Shown here one piece after another: positions 33,321-43,076 of a stretch of DNA of 55,394 bases. The notes under the pieces are model-generated. The model had not been told where the DNA came from, did no database searches, and was given only the letters and a program-made list of their open reading frames with translations. Both the position numbers and the translations under genes were made by a program. This stretch comes from Verrucomicrobiota bacterium (GTDB lineage Bacteria; Verrucomicrobiota; Kiritimatiellia; SS1-B-03-39; UBA6053): positions 1 through 55,394 of the forward strand of contig JAFIGC010000022.1 in assembly GCA_020831635.1 (NCBI GenBank). Direction: 5' to 3'. Each line of letters opens with the position of its first letter. The stretch's first letter is position 1.

Positions 33321-35501
33321 TTAACTTGAGGCACTTGTACCCAGAATTTCCAACCGTTCCCCAACGGATGTCTCCCGCACAATCCGCTCCCCACTTGGCA
33401 ACAGCAACCGCAAGGCCCCCCCATTGAGACACTCGACCCGAAGGGAAACGAGTTCGCCCTGCAAAACCTCGGCATCCAAAAGAAACGCCCCGGGGGCACG
33501 AACGCCGGAAAAAGAAAGATTCTGCCAACCCCGGGGCAAACGGGGCAGAATTCGCAACTCGCCCTCATATTCCTGCACGAGCAAATCCAATACCGCGGTC
33601 AGGGCGCCGAAACGTCCGTCCAATTGCATGATTTCATTGCCTTTGCCCAAGTACCCATTGCGTCCCGCCAAGGTGGTTACCCCCGGATAGGCGCCATCGT
33701 GCAGCGATCCCCTGCCCTCGTTGTTGAAAACGCTTTTCCAATGATGCAGCCAATGCACCGCCGCATCGGCATTTCCACAGTGGGCGTGGATCGATGCGGC
33801 CCAGGGCACGCACCATCCGCTCCACGCGCCGGCGCCGCGGTACATCCACGCTTGAATGCTGTGATCCAATACGTCGTCCCCCGCCATTGGATCCAAGGTC
33901 CGGAACGGCACAATCCCCGCCAAATGGGAATGATGCCGGTGCGAGGCCTCCAACGCCTGCCCCTCCCAAAGGATGATTTGCTCATGCAGTTTCTCGGGCG
34001 ACTCCACGCTCAACGGACGGGCCTCGGCGGTGTACGGGGGCAGCTTCTCGGAAAGTGCCCGCCATCGGTCATCCGCACTTTGTCCCAGCTTGTCCGCCGC
34101 CTGCGGCAAAGCCTTGGCCACGGCATGGGCCGCCGCGAGTTGAAATGAGGCGTTTACCCCCCAGGCATCCATTCGGGCCCCTTTGAATTCGGGGCTGACG
34201 GTCACGGGAAGACACAAGCTGCCGTCCTCCTTGGTTTCACACATGGCCCAATAACCTTCAAAGGCGCCCTTGAGCAACGGGAACGCCAAATCGCGCAACA
34301 ACTCCGCGTCAGCGGTGTATCGAACCGTGTCCCAACAGAGCAAGGCCACCCATGCCGTGCAGGCGTGATCGATGCTGCCCGTCCAAAACGTGCCCACCAC
34401 TCCGCATCGGTCATCCACCGCATGAGGCAACATCAGTGCCCCGGACGCGCCGAAAAAGTGCTCCCCGCTCTTGCGGAGCTGCGGCAGCCAGTCCCGCAGC
34501 AGGGCCCAGAGCGGTTGCAGGTGCGAGGCCCGGTTGGTGGCCAAGGCGGGGGTATAAATCATCTCGATGTTGATGTTGAAATGATAATCACAACTCCAGG
34601 GCGGAATTTGAATCTCCTCCAGGAACGGTCCCTGCAGGGTGCAGGCGATTCCATGGGGCGGAGTGGCGCAGGCCTGCATGTACAGACCATATTCAACCAT
34701 TTCCTGCAAGTCCGGATCGGGAAGGCACACCCGGGGCACCTCCCGCCAATAATTCGTCCACCAGGTTTCATTTTCCGTTTTCCATGTGGAGGGCGCGAGT
34801 CGGGCCATGGCGCGGGCGCGGTCCACCGCATCCGCCCCCACGCAGGTGCCCACGGTCGCGCCGCCCGCATCCCGGCAAACGAGCAACGCCAAAGGATCGT
34901 CCTCCGGTAGGGCTTGCTCAAAACCCAACTCCCGGTCCTCGGACCATTCCCAGGGAGGTTGACACCCAAAGGAGGCCAAAGATTTTCCCACCCAATGCCA
35001 ACTCGGCCACAGCTCCATTTCGCTTTCCGAGAGCGTTTCCGGCAAATCCACGCGGGCGCTTTCCTGAAAAACGGATTGGGTGATGATTACGTGGACATTT
35101 CGACCGTCCCGCGCCGCCTCCACCTGAATTTCGCCCCGGTGCAGGTTCAAGACGCCCCGCGTGAGCGTCCACCCCTCCGGCAATGTGATCTCCAAGCGTC
35201 CACCGCCGATTTGATGCGGACGTCCCCGGTCTTCGCTGGAACTTTCCTGTCCAAACACCCGCCGCAAGGCCGCCTCGTCGTGGGCCTGCAGCAAGGATTT
35301 CACCTCGGGAAAGGTGGTCTGATTCAAAAACGGATTGCCGCCGCGATGATCCCAAAAGCCCGCCCGCCCCACGGTGATGCGCAGGATGCGCCCTTCGCCC
35401 CAGACCATCAATCCTTGCACGCCATTGCCCAAGGGAATCCCGGCATGGGGACGCAACAGGGGAAATGACCAGTCGAGTGCGTTCGGCAAAGATGTGTTCA
35501 T
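33321..35501 (-). CDS. GH95-like alpha-L-fucosidase/galactosidase
   Basis: A 726-residue protein with the GH95 architecture: N-terminal beta-sandwich (GIPLGNGVQGLMVWG), linker, (alpha/alpha)6 barrel and C-terminal beta domain. Family marks are CDYHFNINIEM, HRHHSHLAGIVPF and MQLDGRFGALTAVLDLLVQ. GH95 members remove alpha-1,2-L-fucose or L-galactose from plant and host glycans. ATG 35501 begins the fold; an ATG at 35519 is in frame. It has no signal peptide. It follows the beta-mannosidase by 18 bp and is probably co-transcribed. Confidence 0.85.
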   Translation of the reverse strand: MNTSLPNALDWSFPLLRPHAGIPLGNGVQGLMVWGEGRILRITVGRAGFWDHRGGNPFLNQTTFPEVKSLLQAHDEAALRRVFGQESSSEDRGRPHQIGGGRLEITLPEGWTLTRGVLNLHRGEIQVEAARDGRNVHVIITQSVFQESARVDLPETLSESEMELWPSWHWVGKSLASFGCQPPWEWSEDRELGFEQALPEDDPLALLVCRDAGGATVGTCVGADAVDRARAMARLAPSTWKTENETWWTNYWREVPRVCLPDPDLQEMVEYGLYMQACATPPHGIACTLQGPFLEEIQIPPWSCDYHFNINIEMIYTPALATNRASHLQPLWALLRDWLPQLRKSGEHFFGASGALMLPHAVDDRCGVVGTFWTGSIDHACTAWVALLCWDTVRYTADAELLRDLAFPLLKGAFEGYWAMCETKEDGSLCLPVTVSPEFKGARMDAWGVNASFQLAAAHAVAKALPQAADKLGQSADDRWRALSEKLPPYTAEARPLSVESPEKLHEQIILWEGQALEASHRHHSHLAGIVPFRTLDPMAGDDVLDHSIQAWMYRGAGAWSGWCVPWAASIHAHCGNADAAVHWLHHWKSVFNNEGRGSLHDGAYPGVTTLAGRNGYLGKGNEIMQLDGRFGALTAVLDLLVQEYEGELRILPRLPRGWQNLSFSGVRAPGAFLLDAEVLQGELVSLRVECLNGGALRLLLPSGERIVRETSVGERLEILGTSASS

Positions 35502-35519
35502 AAGGACTTTCTGATGCAA

Positions 35520-38024
35520 TTAGCGGAAAAGGGACAACAGGGGGGTGACGAGCAAAGCGGATTCGATTTCCTTCCGGTCTTTCAGGGAACAGGATTCCAC
35601 CCGGACGCGCACCGGAAATCCGGGAAGCACATGGAAAAAGTTGTCGCTCAGCCAAATATCGCCATCCCGCACATGCAACCGCGTCCAGGGGGCGCAGGCT
35701 TGGGCGCTGACATCGATATACACCCCCTCTTCATCCTCTCCGACCGACGCGGACAGGCCCGGATCCCGCAACTTCCAATACTTCGGCTTCGCAAAAGCGG
35801 CCAAATTGCGGGAGATTTCGACCCCTTCCTCGGTCAGCACCGCGAAAACCAGCAAATCCCGGTCCCCGCTCATGGGAATGTTGCGGTGCCCCCGAAGTTC
35901 GAGCGGCAACCTTGAAGTTCCACCCGCCTCGCGGGCTTCTTGGCAGGACAACACCTCGATCCGTTCATTGCACTGGGACGGGACCTCAACCGATTTCCGT
36001 CCCTGCTCGATCACCGCGCCCGAGGCGTCCACCATTTGCCAGTGCAATTCGCCCCGAAAAGCCACCGGACGATGATTGGACACATGGCACGCCACGGTCC
36101 CTTCGTCGCAATTTTCCAAGAGCGACACCAACACGGGCGCGAAAAATCGGCGCGAGAAATACTGCAGCGCCTTCCATCGACCGTACACGTCGATGGAGGA
36201 CCAGGTGGCGCCCGGCCAGAGGTCATTGATTTGCCAATACAGCAATCCATCCATTTGCCCCTGAATCCGGCGGGCGTGTTCGGCGGCCACCTGAATGCAG
36301 AGGGCCTGGATCAATTGGGTCAACACCAACGCGGATTCGAAATCACCCGGTTCCCGAAACCAATCCAGCAAATATTTGTAGATGGTCATGTTGCCGGGAC
36401 CGGAACGCTGATGATAATCCATCACCCAATTCACCAAACTACGGTCCTCCGCTTCGGTAAAGCTTTCCACGGTGCGGAGTTCCGGAAAGCTTTGAAAGCC
36501 GAATTCCGACATAAACCGGAAGTCCCACTTGCGTTGGGCTTCCAACGGTTCGCCGCCGAACCAAACGCTCCATGCGTGTGCGTCCCCACAGGCGGGATTG
36601 TTGAAGTGCCCGCGATCCCCGAAAGGCGAGTGGGGACTGCAGGGCCAATACGGGGTCACCCCGTCCTCGCGGTCCACCACCGCCGGCAAAAGTTCGTCGA
36701 AAATCACCGTGTAATCTTTCCCGGGCATGGCCCGGTCATTCCACTCCTCCTGATCGAAGCGCACCAACCCCTGTTCCAATTCGTTGTTGCCGCACCAAAG
36801 CGCCAAACAGGCCCGGTGACGCAAGCGACGGACATTGTCCACCGCCTCCGCTTCAATGGTTTGCAGAAATTCCGGATCGAAACCCGGATACGTGGAGCAG
36901 GCAAACATGAAATCCTGCCAGATCATCAGCCCCAGTTCATCGCACAAATCGTAAAAACGCTCATCCTCGTAGATGCCCCCGCCCCACACGCGAATCATGT
37001 TCATGCCCGAACGGGCGCAGGATTCCAAAAGGTGACGGTACACGTCATCGGAAACCCGCGACGGAAACACATCGCAGGGAATCCAGTTCCCACCCTTGGC
37101 GAAAACATCCCGGCCATTGACCCGGAAACGGAAACTTTCCCCGTGCGCATCCGCTTCACGGACCAACTCAATCGTCCGCAGGCCAATGCGACGGGCGCAG
37201 ACCGCACCGTTCGCCAAGCGCACCTCGACATCATACAGTGGCTGCGCCCCCATGCCATTGGGCCACCAGAGTTCGGCATTCGGCAATTTCAATTCCACCG
37301 CGCCCGCATCGGAATGCCCTTCCCCTTTGACCACGACCTCTCTCCCGAATCGCACCACCACCTCAAACGCCGCCGGAACCTCCACGTCCGCGGAAACCGA
37401 CAAGGCCACGGTTTCGGCCGCATGACGCTGAACGATCCGCACGTCCCGCACCCGGTTTTCGCAGGCAATCAAAGACGCCGGACGCCAAATGCCCACCGTC
37501 GGCGCCATCAGCCCCCAGTCCCACCCAAAGGCGCAGGCCATTTTGCGCACATAACTTTTTCCCAAATAATCCTCATGGTACAAGTTCCAAGCCGGCAAAC
37601 GCAATTCCGCGTCCTTCTCCCGCATCAAGGGAAACGGACAATGAAAGGTCACTTGCAATCGGTTTTCACCGGGGACCAGCGCCGATTTCACGTCCACTTC
37701 ATGACGCAGGTGCATATTGGCCATTTCCGCGACCTTTTTGCCGTTCACCTCCAGGGTACACAACGTATCCAGCCCATCGAAACACAAAAGCACCCGGGAC
37801 GCGGCCAAAAACGCCTCGGAAATCTCCACCGTCCGCGCATACACCCATTCCTCATGCGCCACCCAATGAATGTCCTTTTCATTGTCGCGAAACCAGGGAT
37901 CGGGAATCTTGCCCAACGCCAGCAAATCCGTGTGCACGCAACCGGGCACATTCCCCGTCAAAGCGGCGGACGGATCGCGGGAGGGATAAAAAGACCAAGG
38001 ACCATTCAAATCAATTTTTTGCAT
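35520..38024 (-). CDS. GH2-family beta-mannosidase
   Basis: An 834-residue enzyme with the sugar-binding sandwich (1-190), an Ig-like domain (190-295), the TIM barrel (295-600) and C-terminal domains. The acid/base Glu415 is in WCGNNELE and the nucleophile Glu507 in FMSEFGFQ, the pattern of GH2 beta-mannosidases rather than beta-galactosidases. It releases mannose from the non-reducing end of mannooligosaccharides in the cytoplasm. ATG 38024 starts MQKIDLNGPW, the usual N terminus; upstream sequence in frame has no homology. Confidence 0.92.
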   Translation of the reverse strand: MQKIDLNGPWSFYPSRDPSAALTGNVPGCVHTDLLALGKIPDPWFRDNEKDIHWVAHEEWVYARTVEISEAFLAASRVLLCFDGLDTLCTLEVNGKKVAEMANMHLRHEVDVKSALVPGENRLQVTFHCPFPLMREKDAELRLPAWNLYHEDYLGKSYVRKMACAFGWDWGLMAPTVGIWRPASLIACENRVRDVRIVQRHAAETVALSVSADVEVPAAFEVVVRFGREVVVKGEGHSDAGAVELKLPNAELWWPNGMGAQPLYDVEVRLANGAVCARRIGLRTIELVREADAHGESFRFRVNGRDVFAKGGNWIPCDVFPSRVSDDVYRHLLESCARSGMNMIRVWGGGIYEDERFYDLCDELGLMIWQDFMFACSTYPGFDPEFLQTIEAEAVDNVRRLRHRACLALWCGNNELEQGLVRFDQEEWNDRAMPGKDYTVIFDELLPAVVDREDGVTPYWPCSPHSPFGDRGHFNNPACGDAHAWSVWFGGEPLEAQRKWDFRFMSEFGFQSFPELRTVESFTEAEDRSLVNWVMDYHQRSGPGNMTIYKYLLDWFREPGDFESALVLTQLIQALCIQVAAEHARRIQGQMDGLLYWQINDLWPGATWSSIDVYGRWKALQYFSRRFFAPVLVSLLENCDEGTVACHVSNHRPVAFRGELHWQMVDASGAVIEQGRKSVEVPSQCNERIEVLSCQEAREAGGTSRLPLELRGHRNIPMSGDRDLLVFAVLTEEGVEISRNLAAFAKPKYWKLRDPGLSASVGEDEEGVYIDVSAQACAPWTRLHVRDGDIWLSDNFFHVLPGFPVRVRVESCSLKDRKEIESALLVTPLLSLFR

Positions 38025-38231
38025 CCGACCCACGTAACAAATCCTTCCAGCATGTGAAAGCCGGAAATGTACCGCCGCATTCACTTTGAAAGATGCCGGA
38101 CGCGATTCCCTGCCCACCTGTCGGCATTCGGACCTCGCTGGATGCACCAAAGACGGCCCCCTTCACCGGGTTTCATGAAATTCCCTCGAAAAAATGCTTT
38201 TCGTATGGGCACCAACCTGTAGGTTGAAGTC

Positions 38232-39554
38232 ATGAAACCTCTGAAACATCTCATTCGAATTCCGCTGGTTTTCCTGTTCACGCTGTCCGCCCCCGCACTT
38301 TTCGGGGACCAGACACAGGCCATGCGGGAAGCCCTCGAAGAAATCGCCCGTCCCTTGAACGATGAAACCATGACCGAACTTGTGGACGGGTTGGCCCGGG
38401 CCCGCATCGTGCTGTTGGGCGAAGCCAGCCACGGCACCTCCGAATTTTACACGAAACGGGCCGAAATCAGCAAACGGTTGATTCGGGAACACGGCTTCAA
38501 CTTCATCGCCGTCGAAGGCGACTGGAACGCCATTCATCGCCTGCACCTCTACGCCACCGGACAAAGCAACCCCGAAGGCGGCGCCCGCGAAATCATGCGG
38601 GGGTTCGACCGTTGGCCCCAATGGATGTGGGCCAACGAAGAAACCGCCGCACTCGTGGAATGGCTCCGCGCCCACAACGCCGACCTGCCGCCCGGGGAAC
38701 AAGTCGGCATTCACGGCATGGATGTCTACGGCATGGAGGACGCCCTCCGCGAACTTCCACGCGCCGCCGCGGAGATCGACCCCGAACTCGGCGAGTGGAT
38801 CGCCGGGCGTTACCGTTGTTTCGCCCCTTATTTGGGAGACATGGGCGCCTACGCCCGCGCCAGTCGCGCCGGTCCCCTTTCACCCTGCGCGGGTGAAGTC
38901 TCCGCCGTGCTGAACCGATTGCAGGAACGAAGCGACGATTTAAAAGGGTTTGAAGGATTTCACATCCAACAAATGGCACGGGTCGTGGACCACGCCGAAA
39001 AACACTACCGCACCATGGGCTGGGGCGGCGCCACCTCTTGGAACCATCGCGCCACCCACTTCTTCGAAACCGTCCGCCACCTCCAGGAATTCCACGGTGA
39101 AGACGGCAAAGGCATCGCTTGGGCCCACAACACCCACATCGGCGACGCCCGCGCCACCGACATGGCCCGCACCCGACAACACAACATCGGACAACTCGCG
39201 CGGGAACACTGGGGCAAAGACCAAGTCGCCGCCCTCGGCTTTGGTACCCACCGCGGCACCCTCATCGCCGGACGCCAATGGGGCGGACAACGTGAAATCA
39301 TGGAAAAACCCGCCGGACGCGCCGGCAGCCTCGAAGATCTCATGCACCAAGTCGGTCCCGGCGATTGGGTCTATACCCTCGGAGACGCCCCCGAAATCCT
39401 GCAAACCCCCATCGGACACCGCGCCGCCGGCGTCATTTACCATCCCGAACGCGAACACCTCGGCAACTACGTCACCACCATCCTCCCGGAACGCTACGAT
39501 TTTTTCCTTTTCCTGGAAGAAACCAAAGCCCTTGCCCCCGTGGACTCGGAATAA
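38232..39554 (+). CDS. Erythromycin-esterase-family protein, secreted
   Basis: The 440-residue protein has a signal peptide (about 1-25) and the Ere/EreA-like fold: LLGEASHGTSEFY (Glu64, His67), VEGDW, and WAHNTHIGDA. Known members hydrolyse macrolide lactones, but many homologues have unknown substrates, so resistance should not be assumed. It is the only plus-strand gene in the glycan block. CAACCT-GT-AGGTTG, a 14-bp palindrome, lies at 38213-38226 just before the start and may cover the ribosome-binding site. Confidence 0.85.
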   Translation: MKPLKHLIRIPLVFLFTLSAPALFGDQTQAMREALEEIARPLNDETMTELVDGLARARIVLLGEASHGTSEFYTKRAEISKRLIREHGFNFIAVEGDWNAIHRLHLYATGQSNPEGGAREIMRGFDRWPQWMWANEETAALVEWLRAHNADLPPGEQVGIHGMDVYGMEDALRELPRAAAEIDPELGEWIAGRYRCFAPYLGDMGAYARASRAGPLSPCAGEVSAVLNRLQERSDDLKGFEGFHIQQMARVVDHAEKHYRTMGWGGATSWNHRATHFFETVRHLQEFHGEDGKGIAWAHNTHIGDARATDMARTRQHNIGQLAREHWGKDQVAALGFGTHRGTLIAGRQWGGQREIMEKPAGRAGSLEDLMHQVGPGDWVYTLGDAPEILQTPIGHRAAGVIYHPEREHLGNYVTTILPERYDFFLFLEETKALAPVDSE

Positions 39555-39578
39555 AGCTGAATCCGTGGGATGCCGCGT

Positions 39579-40481
39579 TCAAGCGTGTAGATACAGCGGC
39601 GACTTCATTTCCTCGCACCAGCGCTTCACCAAAATGGGATCGGATTCCAAACGCGAATCCCCCCAATCGGCCCACTGCTCCATGCGCCCCTGCCAATCCC
39701 AGTTGATGTAACAGAAGGCTTTGATGCCCGCTTGGCTGCGGATGGTTTTAAAATAGGGCCGGTACCATTTGTCCCATCGCGCGGCGGCATCGGTGGTGCC
39801 CAGTCGCCGGGGAGAGGACTCCCCAATCATCACCGGTTTTTTGCGGCGATCCGCTTCCTCCAAAAAGTCAATCGAAGCGCTCATGTGAACGGGATCAAAC
39901 CAATCCACGGACCACCAATCGGCCAACGCATCGTCCGGGCGCCAGTCATAGGCCTTTTCGATTTCAAAGGGTTCCACGCACCAAACGGTGGCGCCTGGCG
40001 CCCCGCTTTCCCGGAGCAAACCGGTCACCCGTGCAAAAGCGTCCCGATACGAAGCCGGTTCGTAGCCATTCCAAGGACCATTGCATTCGTATCCAATCCG
40101 GAGAAAGAAAGGGCGTCCCATCTCCCCCAACGCCTCGAATAAGGCCCGCAGACTCTCATCATGAACGCCGGAGGCCACATCATGCTCGTAGTGCTTTTCG
40201 GGACTGCCATCCGAGGTCATGCCCAAACCGATTTGAGGCATCAGCGGCAACTCGGGAAAGCGGTCGAGTCCTTCGCGCCACTTGGCTACCGTTTTCGTCA
40301 TTTTTTCGGGCGGCATGCGCGCACTGACATACATCATGTAGATCAGCGGTAGCGTTTGTTGGTCACGCAAAAGGTCCGTGTAGATTTCAAAGGCCTGCAA
40401 ACATTGGCCCGCACCGTGGAGAACCCCATCCCGGGGTTCAAGCAAGGCACCATAATTTTTCCGGGGAACAAAATTCGTCAT
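39579..40481 (-). CDS. GH26-like TIM-barrel glycoside hydrolase
   Basis: A 300-residue protein resembling GH26 mannanases: Glu132 in RIGYECNGPWNGYEP corresponds to the acid/base and Glu221 in KKPVMIGESSPRR to the nucleophile. The His that normally precedes the first Glu is Tyr131. No signal peptide. The start overlaps the stop of the ThuA gene. A mannan or mannooligosaccharide substrate fits the beta-mannosidase nearby but is not proven. Confidence 0.75.
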   Translation of the reverse strand: MTNFVPRKNYGALLEPRDGVLHGAGQCLQAFEIYTDLLRDQQTLPLIYMMYVSARMPPEKMTKTVAKWREGLDRFPELPLMPQIGLGMTSDGSPEKHYEHDVASGVHDESLRALFEALGEMGRPFFLRIGYECNGPWNGYEPASYRDAFARVTGLLRESGAPGATVWCVEPFEIEKAYDWRPDDALADWWSVDWFDPVHMSASIDFLEEADRRKKPVMIGESSPRRLGTTDAAARWDKWYRPYFKTIRSQAGIKAFCYINWDWQGRMEQWADWGDSRLESDPILVKRWCEEMKSPLYLHA

Positions 40482-41164
40482 TCGGGCAGGTCATCCATAC
40501 CCGAGGCCCAACACAACCCGCGCAGGGTAATTCGCAAGGGCGAGGACGTTTCGAAATCCTTGAAAGTATGGCCCCAACATGCCACGAAAACACGTCCTTC
40601 GCCATACATGCGGGTCCAGGCGTAGGGCATCCGAACCCCGGCGGGATAAAGACTGCCATCGCCGTACTCGCCGGAAAATTCGGTTTCACAAAGCACCTGC
40701 ACGCCGGGATCCACATGGTTGTAGTATTGTTCCGTGTCCTTGAGATCAAAGGAGGGAACGCCGCGGGTAATGGGATGGTCGGAAATCACATTCACGCGAT
40801 AGCCGGGAATGATATTGCCCGGATGGGCCACCCATTGACCGCCCACCATGAACTGATAATCCGTGTTTTGTCGAAACGCGTCAATCACGCCTCCATGCCA
40901 TCCCCCGAATCCCACGCCACCGCGCACGGCTTCGGAAAGCGCCTTCCACTCTTCCTTTTGGATCTCGCTCATGGTCACGCATTGGAGGATCAGCGCGAAA
41001 TCCGCGAGATCGCCGCCCAAATAACGTTTCGTGCTTTCGGAGATTTCCACCTCGAAACCGGCTTTCTCCAAAAGTGGCACGAAAAGGTTGGTGGATTCCA
41101 CGGGAGTGTGGCCGTCCCAGCCACCGCGAACAATCAGACATTTGCGTTTGGATTCTGTATGCAT
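40478..41164 (-). CDS. ThuA-like domain protein
   Basis: A 228-residue cytoplasmic ThuA-like protein (class I glutamine amidotransferase-like fold): CLIVRGGWDGHTP at the N terminus, FGGWHGGVIDAF in the middle, GRVFVACWGHT near the end. ThuA proteins take part in catabolism of trehalose and related disaccharides through 3-keto sugars. It is the first gene of a two-gene unit with the GH26-like enzyme. Confidence 0.88.
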   Translation of the reverse strand: MHTESKRKCLIVRGGWDGHTPVESTNLFVPLLEKAGFEVEISESTKRYLGGDLADFALILQCVTMSEIQKEEWKALSEAVRGGVGFGGWHGGVIDAFRQNTDYQFMVGGQWVAHPGNIIPGYRVNVISDHPITRGVPSFDLKDTEQYYNHVDPGVQVLCETEFSGEYGDGSLYPAGVRMPYAWTRMYGEGRVFVACWGHTFKDFETSSPLRITLRGLCWASGMDDLPE

Positions 41165-41284
41165 AAGAGGGTCGGTTTAACCAGAAATTTTTCTAAATTG
41201 CAAGCTCTGGCAACGCGGACATTCGGCATTTGTTGAAATGAGGGGGAAAATGATATTTTGCGGCCATTCCGGATAGGGATGGAC

Positions 41285-41314
41285 TTGACAACCCGAGGAA
41301 AACATGACTATAAG
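41285..41314 (+). promoter_or_regulatory. Sigma-70-type promoter of tRNA-Thr
   Basis: TTGACA at 41285-41290 and TATAAG at 41309-41314 with an 18-bp spacer; the tRNA begins 34 bp later. Confidence 0.75.
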
Positions 41315-41347
41315 CAGTTCACTTTGATCATTCCCAAAGCCCGAAAA

Positions 41348-41423
41348 GCCAAAGTAGCTCAGTTGGTAGAGCAATTCACTCGTAATGAATAGGTCGTCGG
41401 TTCGATTCCGACCTTTGGCTCCA
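41348..41423 (+). tRNA. tRNA-Thr (anticodon CGT)
   Basis: The cloverleaf is complete. Acceptor stem GCCAAAG (41348-41354) pairs with CTTTGGC (41413-41419), T is the discriminator and CCA is encoded. The D arm has AGCTCAGTTGGTAGAGC, the anticodon arm ATTCA-CTCGTAA-TGAAT shows anticodon CGT (reads ACG, Thr), and the T arm has GGTTCGATTCC. Confidence 0.97.
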
Positions 41424-41486
41424 ATTTTCCAACCCAACGGCTTTTCCCCCGCCCACGACGGCGCAAGATTTCATGACCAGGGATTG

Positions 41487-42218
41487 ATGATGACCATGCC
41501 CCACCGCGTCTTTACTCTGGAAGAACTGGCCGCCTATCTCCACTTGGATGAAGAGGCGATTCTTTTGTTGGCCAAACGCAATGAAATCCCCCACGAAAAA
41601 CTCGGGAGCACCGTCCGGTTCCGTCGCCATGAAATCGACCGCTGGGCCTCACAGCGCTTGCTGGGCATGGACAAGGACGCGGTGCAGTCATTTCACAAAA
41701 AATCCACCGCCAAGCATCACGACTTGAGTCCGGAACACGCGCTGATTCCCGAAGTCATGCAGTATAATTACATTGACCCCTCCCTGGGTGGAAAATCCAG
41801 GGCCAAGGTCATCCGCAACATGGTCGATCTCGCCGACAACACCGGCATGGTCTGGGACCTGCAAGGGTTGCTCGACGGCGTGGAGGAACGGGAAAATCTC
41901 TGCAGCACCGCCCTTTCCGGCGGCGTCGCCCTCCTCCACCCGCCCCAACACGAACCCTACATGTTCGAGGACACGTTCCTTGTCTTGGGCCGTACCCAGT
42001 CGCCCATTCCTTTCGGTGGACCCGAGGGTCGCATGACTTGGATTTTCTTTTTGATTTGCAGTCAGGACGACAAGATCCACCTGCACCTCTTGGCCCGCCT
42101 GAGCATGATTTGCCATCGAACCGACGCCCTCTTGCAACTCACCGAAGCCGAAACCCGCGAGGAAATGTACGACATCCTCGTGGCCGCCGAACAGGAAATC
42201 ATTTCCAATACTTTATAG
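41487..42218 (+). CDS. HTH (excisionase-type) protein with PTS EIIA-like domain
   Basis: The 243-residue protein joins an N-terminal MerR/excisionase-like DNA-binding domain (FTLEELAAYLHLDEEAILLL to FRRHEIDRWAS) to a fructose-type EIIA domain (about 95-240) with ENLCSTALSGGVALLHPPQ, where the His corresponds to the phosphorylated residue. It may sense PTS phosphorylation or nitrogen status. ATG 41487 is taken; upstream in frame lies the tRNA. No PTS transporter genes are in the window. Confidence 0.85.
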   Translation: MMTMPHRVFTLEELAAYLHLDEEAILLLAKRNEIPHEKLGSTVRFRRHEIDRWASQRLLGMDKDAVQSFHKKSTAKHHDLSPEHALIPEVMQYNYIDPSLGGKSRAKVIRNMVDLADNTGMVWDLQGLLDGVEERENLCSTALSGGVALLHPPQHEPYMFEDTFLVLGRTQSPIPFGGPEGRMTWIFFLICSQDDKIHLHLLARLSMICHRTDALLQLTEAETREEMYDILVAAEQEIISNTL

Positions 42219-42257
42219 GAAATCGAATTTTGAACAGCGAACAAACAGGCTGGGGGG

Positions 42258-42977
42258 CTATGCCCCCAACAACGACGCGTCATAAAGAAGACGCCCGCAG
42301 TAATTGCAGGTGGTCAATCGGGTCATGGCATTGACATCGTGCAAAATTTGCGGGGTCAGCTTCATGTGACAGCCCCCACAGGTCTGCTGGCGAATGGGCA
42401 CCACATAGGCATCCTGTTTGGAGGACAGGTGACCGAAATATTTTTTCAGCAAATCTTCGTCAACTTCCGCCGCCATTTCTTCGCGCTGGGCCTTGAGTTC
42501 GCCGAACTGGTCCCGCACCGTCTCCAGGCGTTCATCCAGCAGATTGCATTCCTCGTCAATGGCGGTTTGGGCGGTGGCCACTTCCCCTTCCGCCTTGCGC
42601 ACATCCGCTTTCAATGCATCCAGTGTCTCCATCAATTCCAATTCCTGATCCTCCAGCCCGGAAATTTCCTCCCCACATTGGGCGATTTCATGTTCCAAGG
42701 CTTTGTAGGACTCGTTGGTTTTGACTTCCATCTGTTGGTTTTTGTAGCGATTGATTCGCTGCCGAACCGCTTCGGTGGCGTTCTCCAAATCCTTGATTTG
42801 CACGTCCCGGGCGCGCAAGGCCGCCTTTGCCGCTTCAAGCCGCCCCTTGGCATGGGCCGAACGCTGGTTGAGCTGTTCCTTCCGCTCGGGGATGTGATTG
42901 GCTTCTTTTTTGAGCTGCAATAGGGTCAGATCAAGCTTTTGCAGACGTAGGAGGGATTTGAGTTGGGCATCGATCAC
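42258..42977 (-). CDS. Coiled-coil zinc-ribbon protein (CT398-like)
   Basis: A 239-residue cytoplasmic protein with a long coiled-coil hairpin (about 5-180) and a C-terminal four-Cys zinc ribbon (CGGCHMKL ... CNYCGRLL). It resembles Chlamydia CT398 and homologues across bacteria, which have been linked to RNA polymerase sigma54 and type III secretion partners; its role here is unknown. Divergent from the next gene with 99 bp between. Confidence 0.88.
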   Translation of the reverse strand: MIDAQLKSLLRLQKLDLTLLQLKKEANHIPERKEQLNQRSAHAKGRLEAAKAALRARDVQIKDLENATEAVRQRINRYKNQQMEVKTNESYKALEHEIAQCGEEISGLEDQELELMETLDALKADVRKAEGEVATAQTAIDEECNLLDERLETVRDQFGELKAQREEMAAEVDEDLLKKYFGHLSSKQDAYVVPIRQQTCGGCHMKLTPQILHDVNAMTRLTTCNYCGRLLYDASLLGA

Positions 42978-43076
42978 TGGCGTTTTCCTTTCAGGATTTC
43001 ATTTGCATATTTCCATCTCCCTACTAAGCAGAGGCACAAATGGCAATCGCAACCTCTCTGAATCTGGAAAAACCTG

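Noticed and set aside
38232-39554. Macrolide resistance gene
   Set aside because: The family match is good, but most environmental members have unknown substrates and this one is secreted and sits in a glycan block; resistance is not supported.
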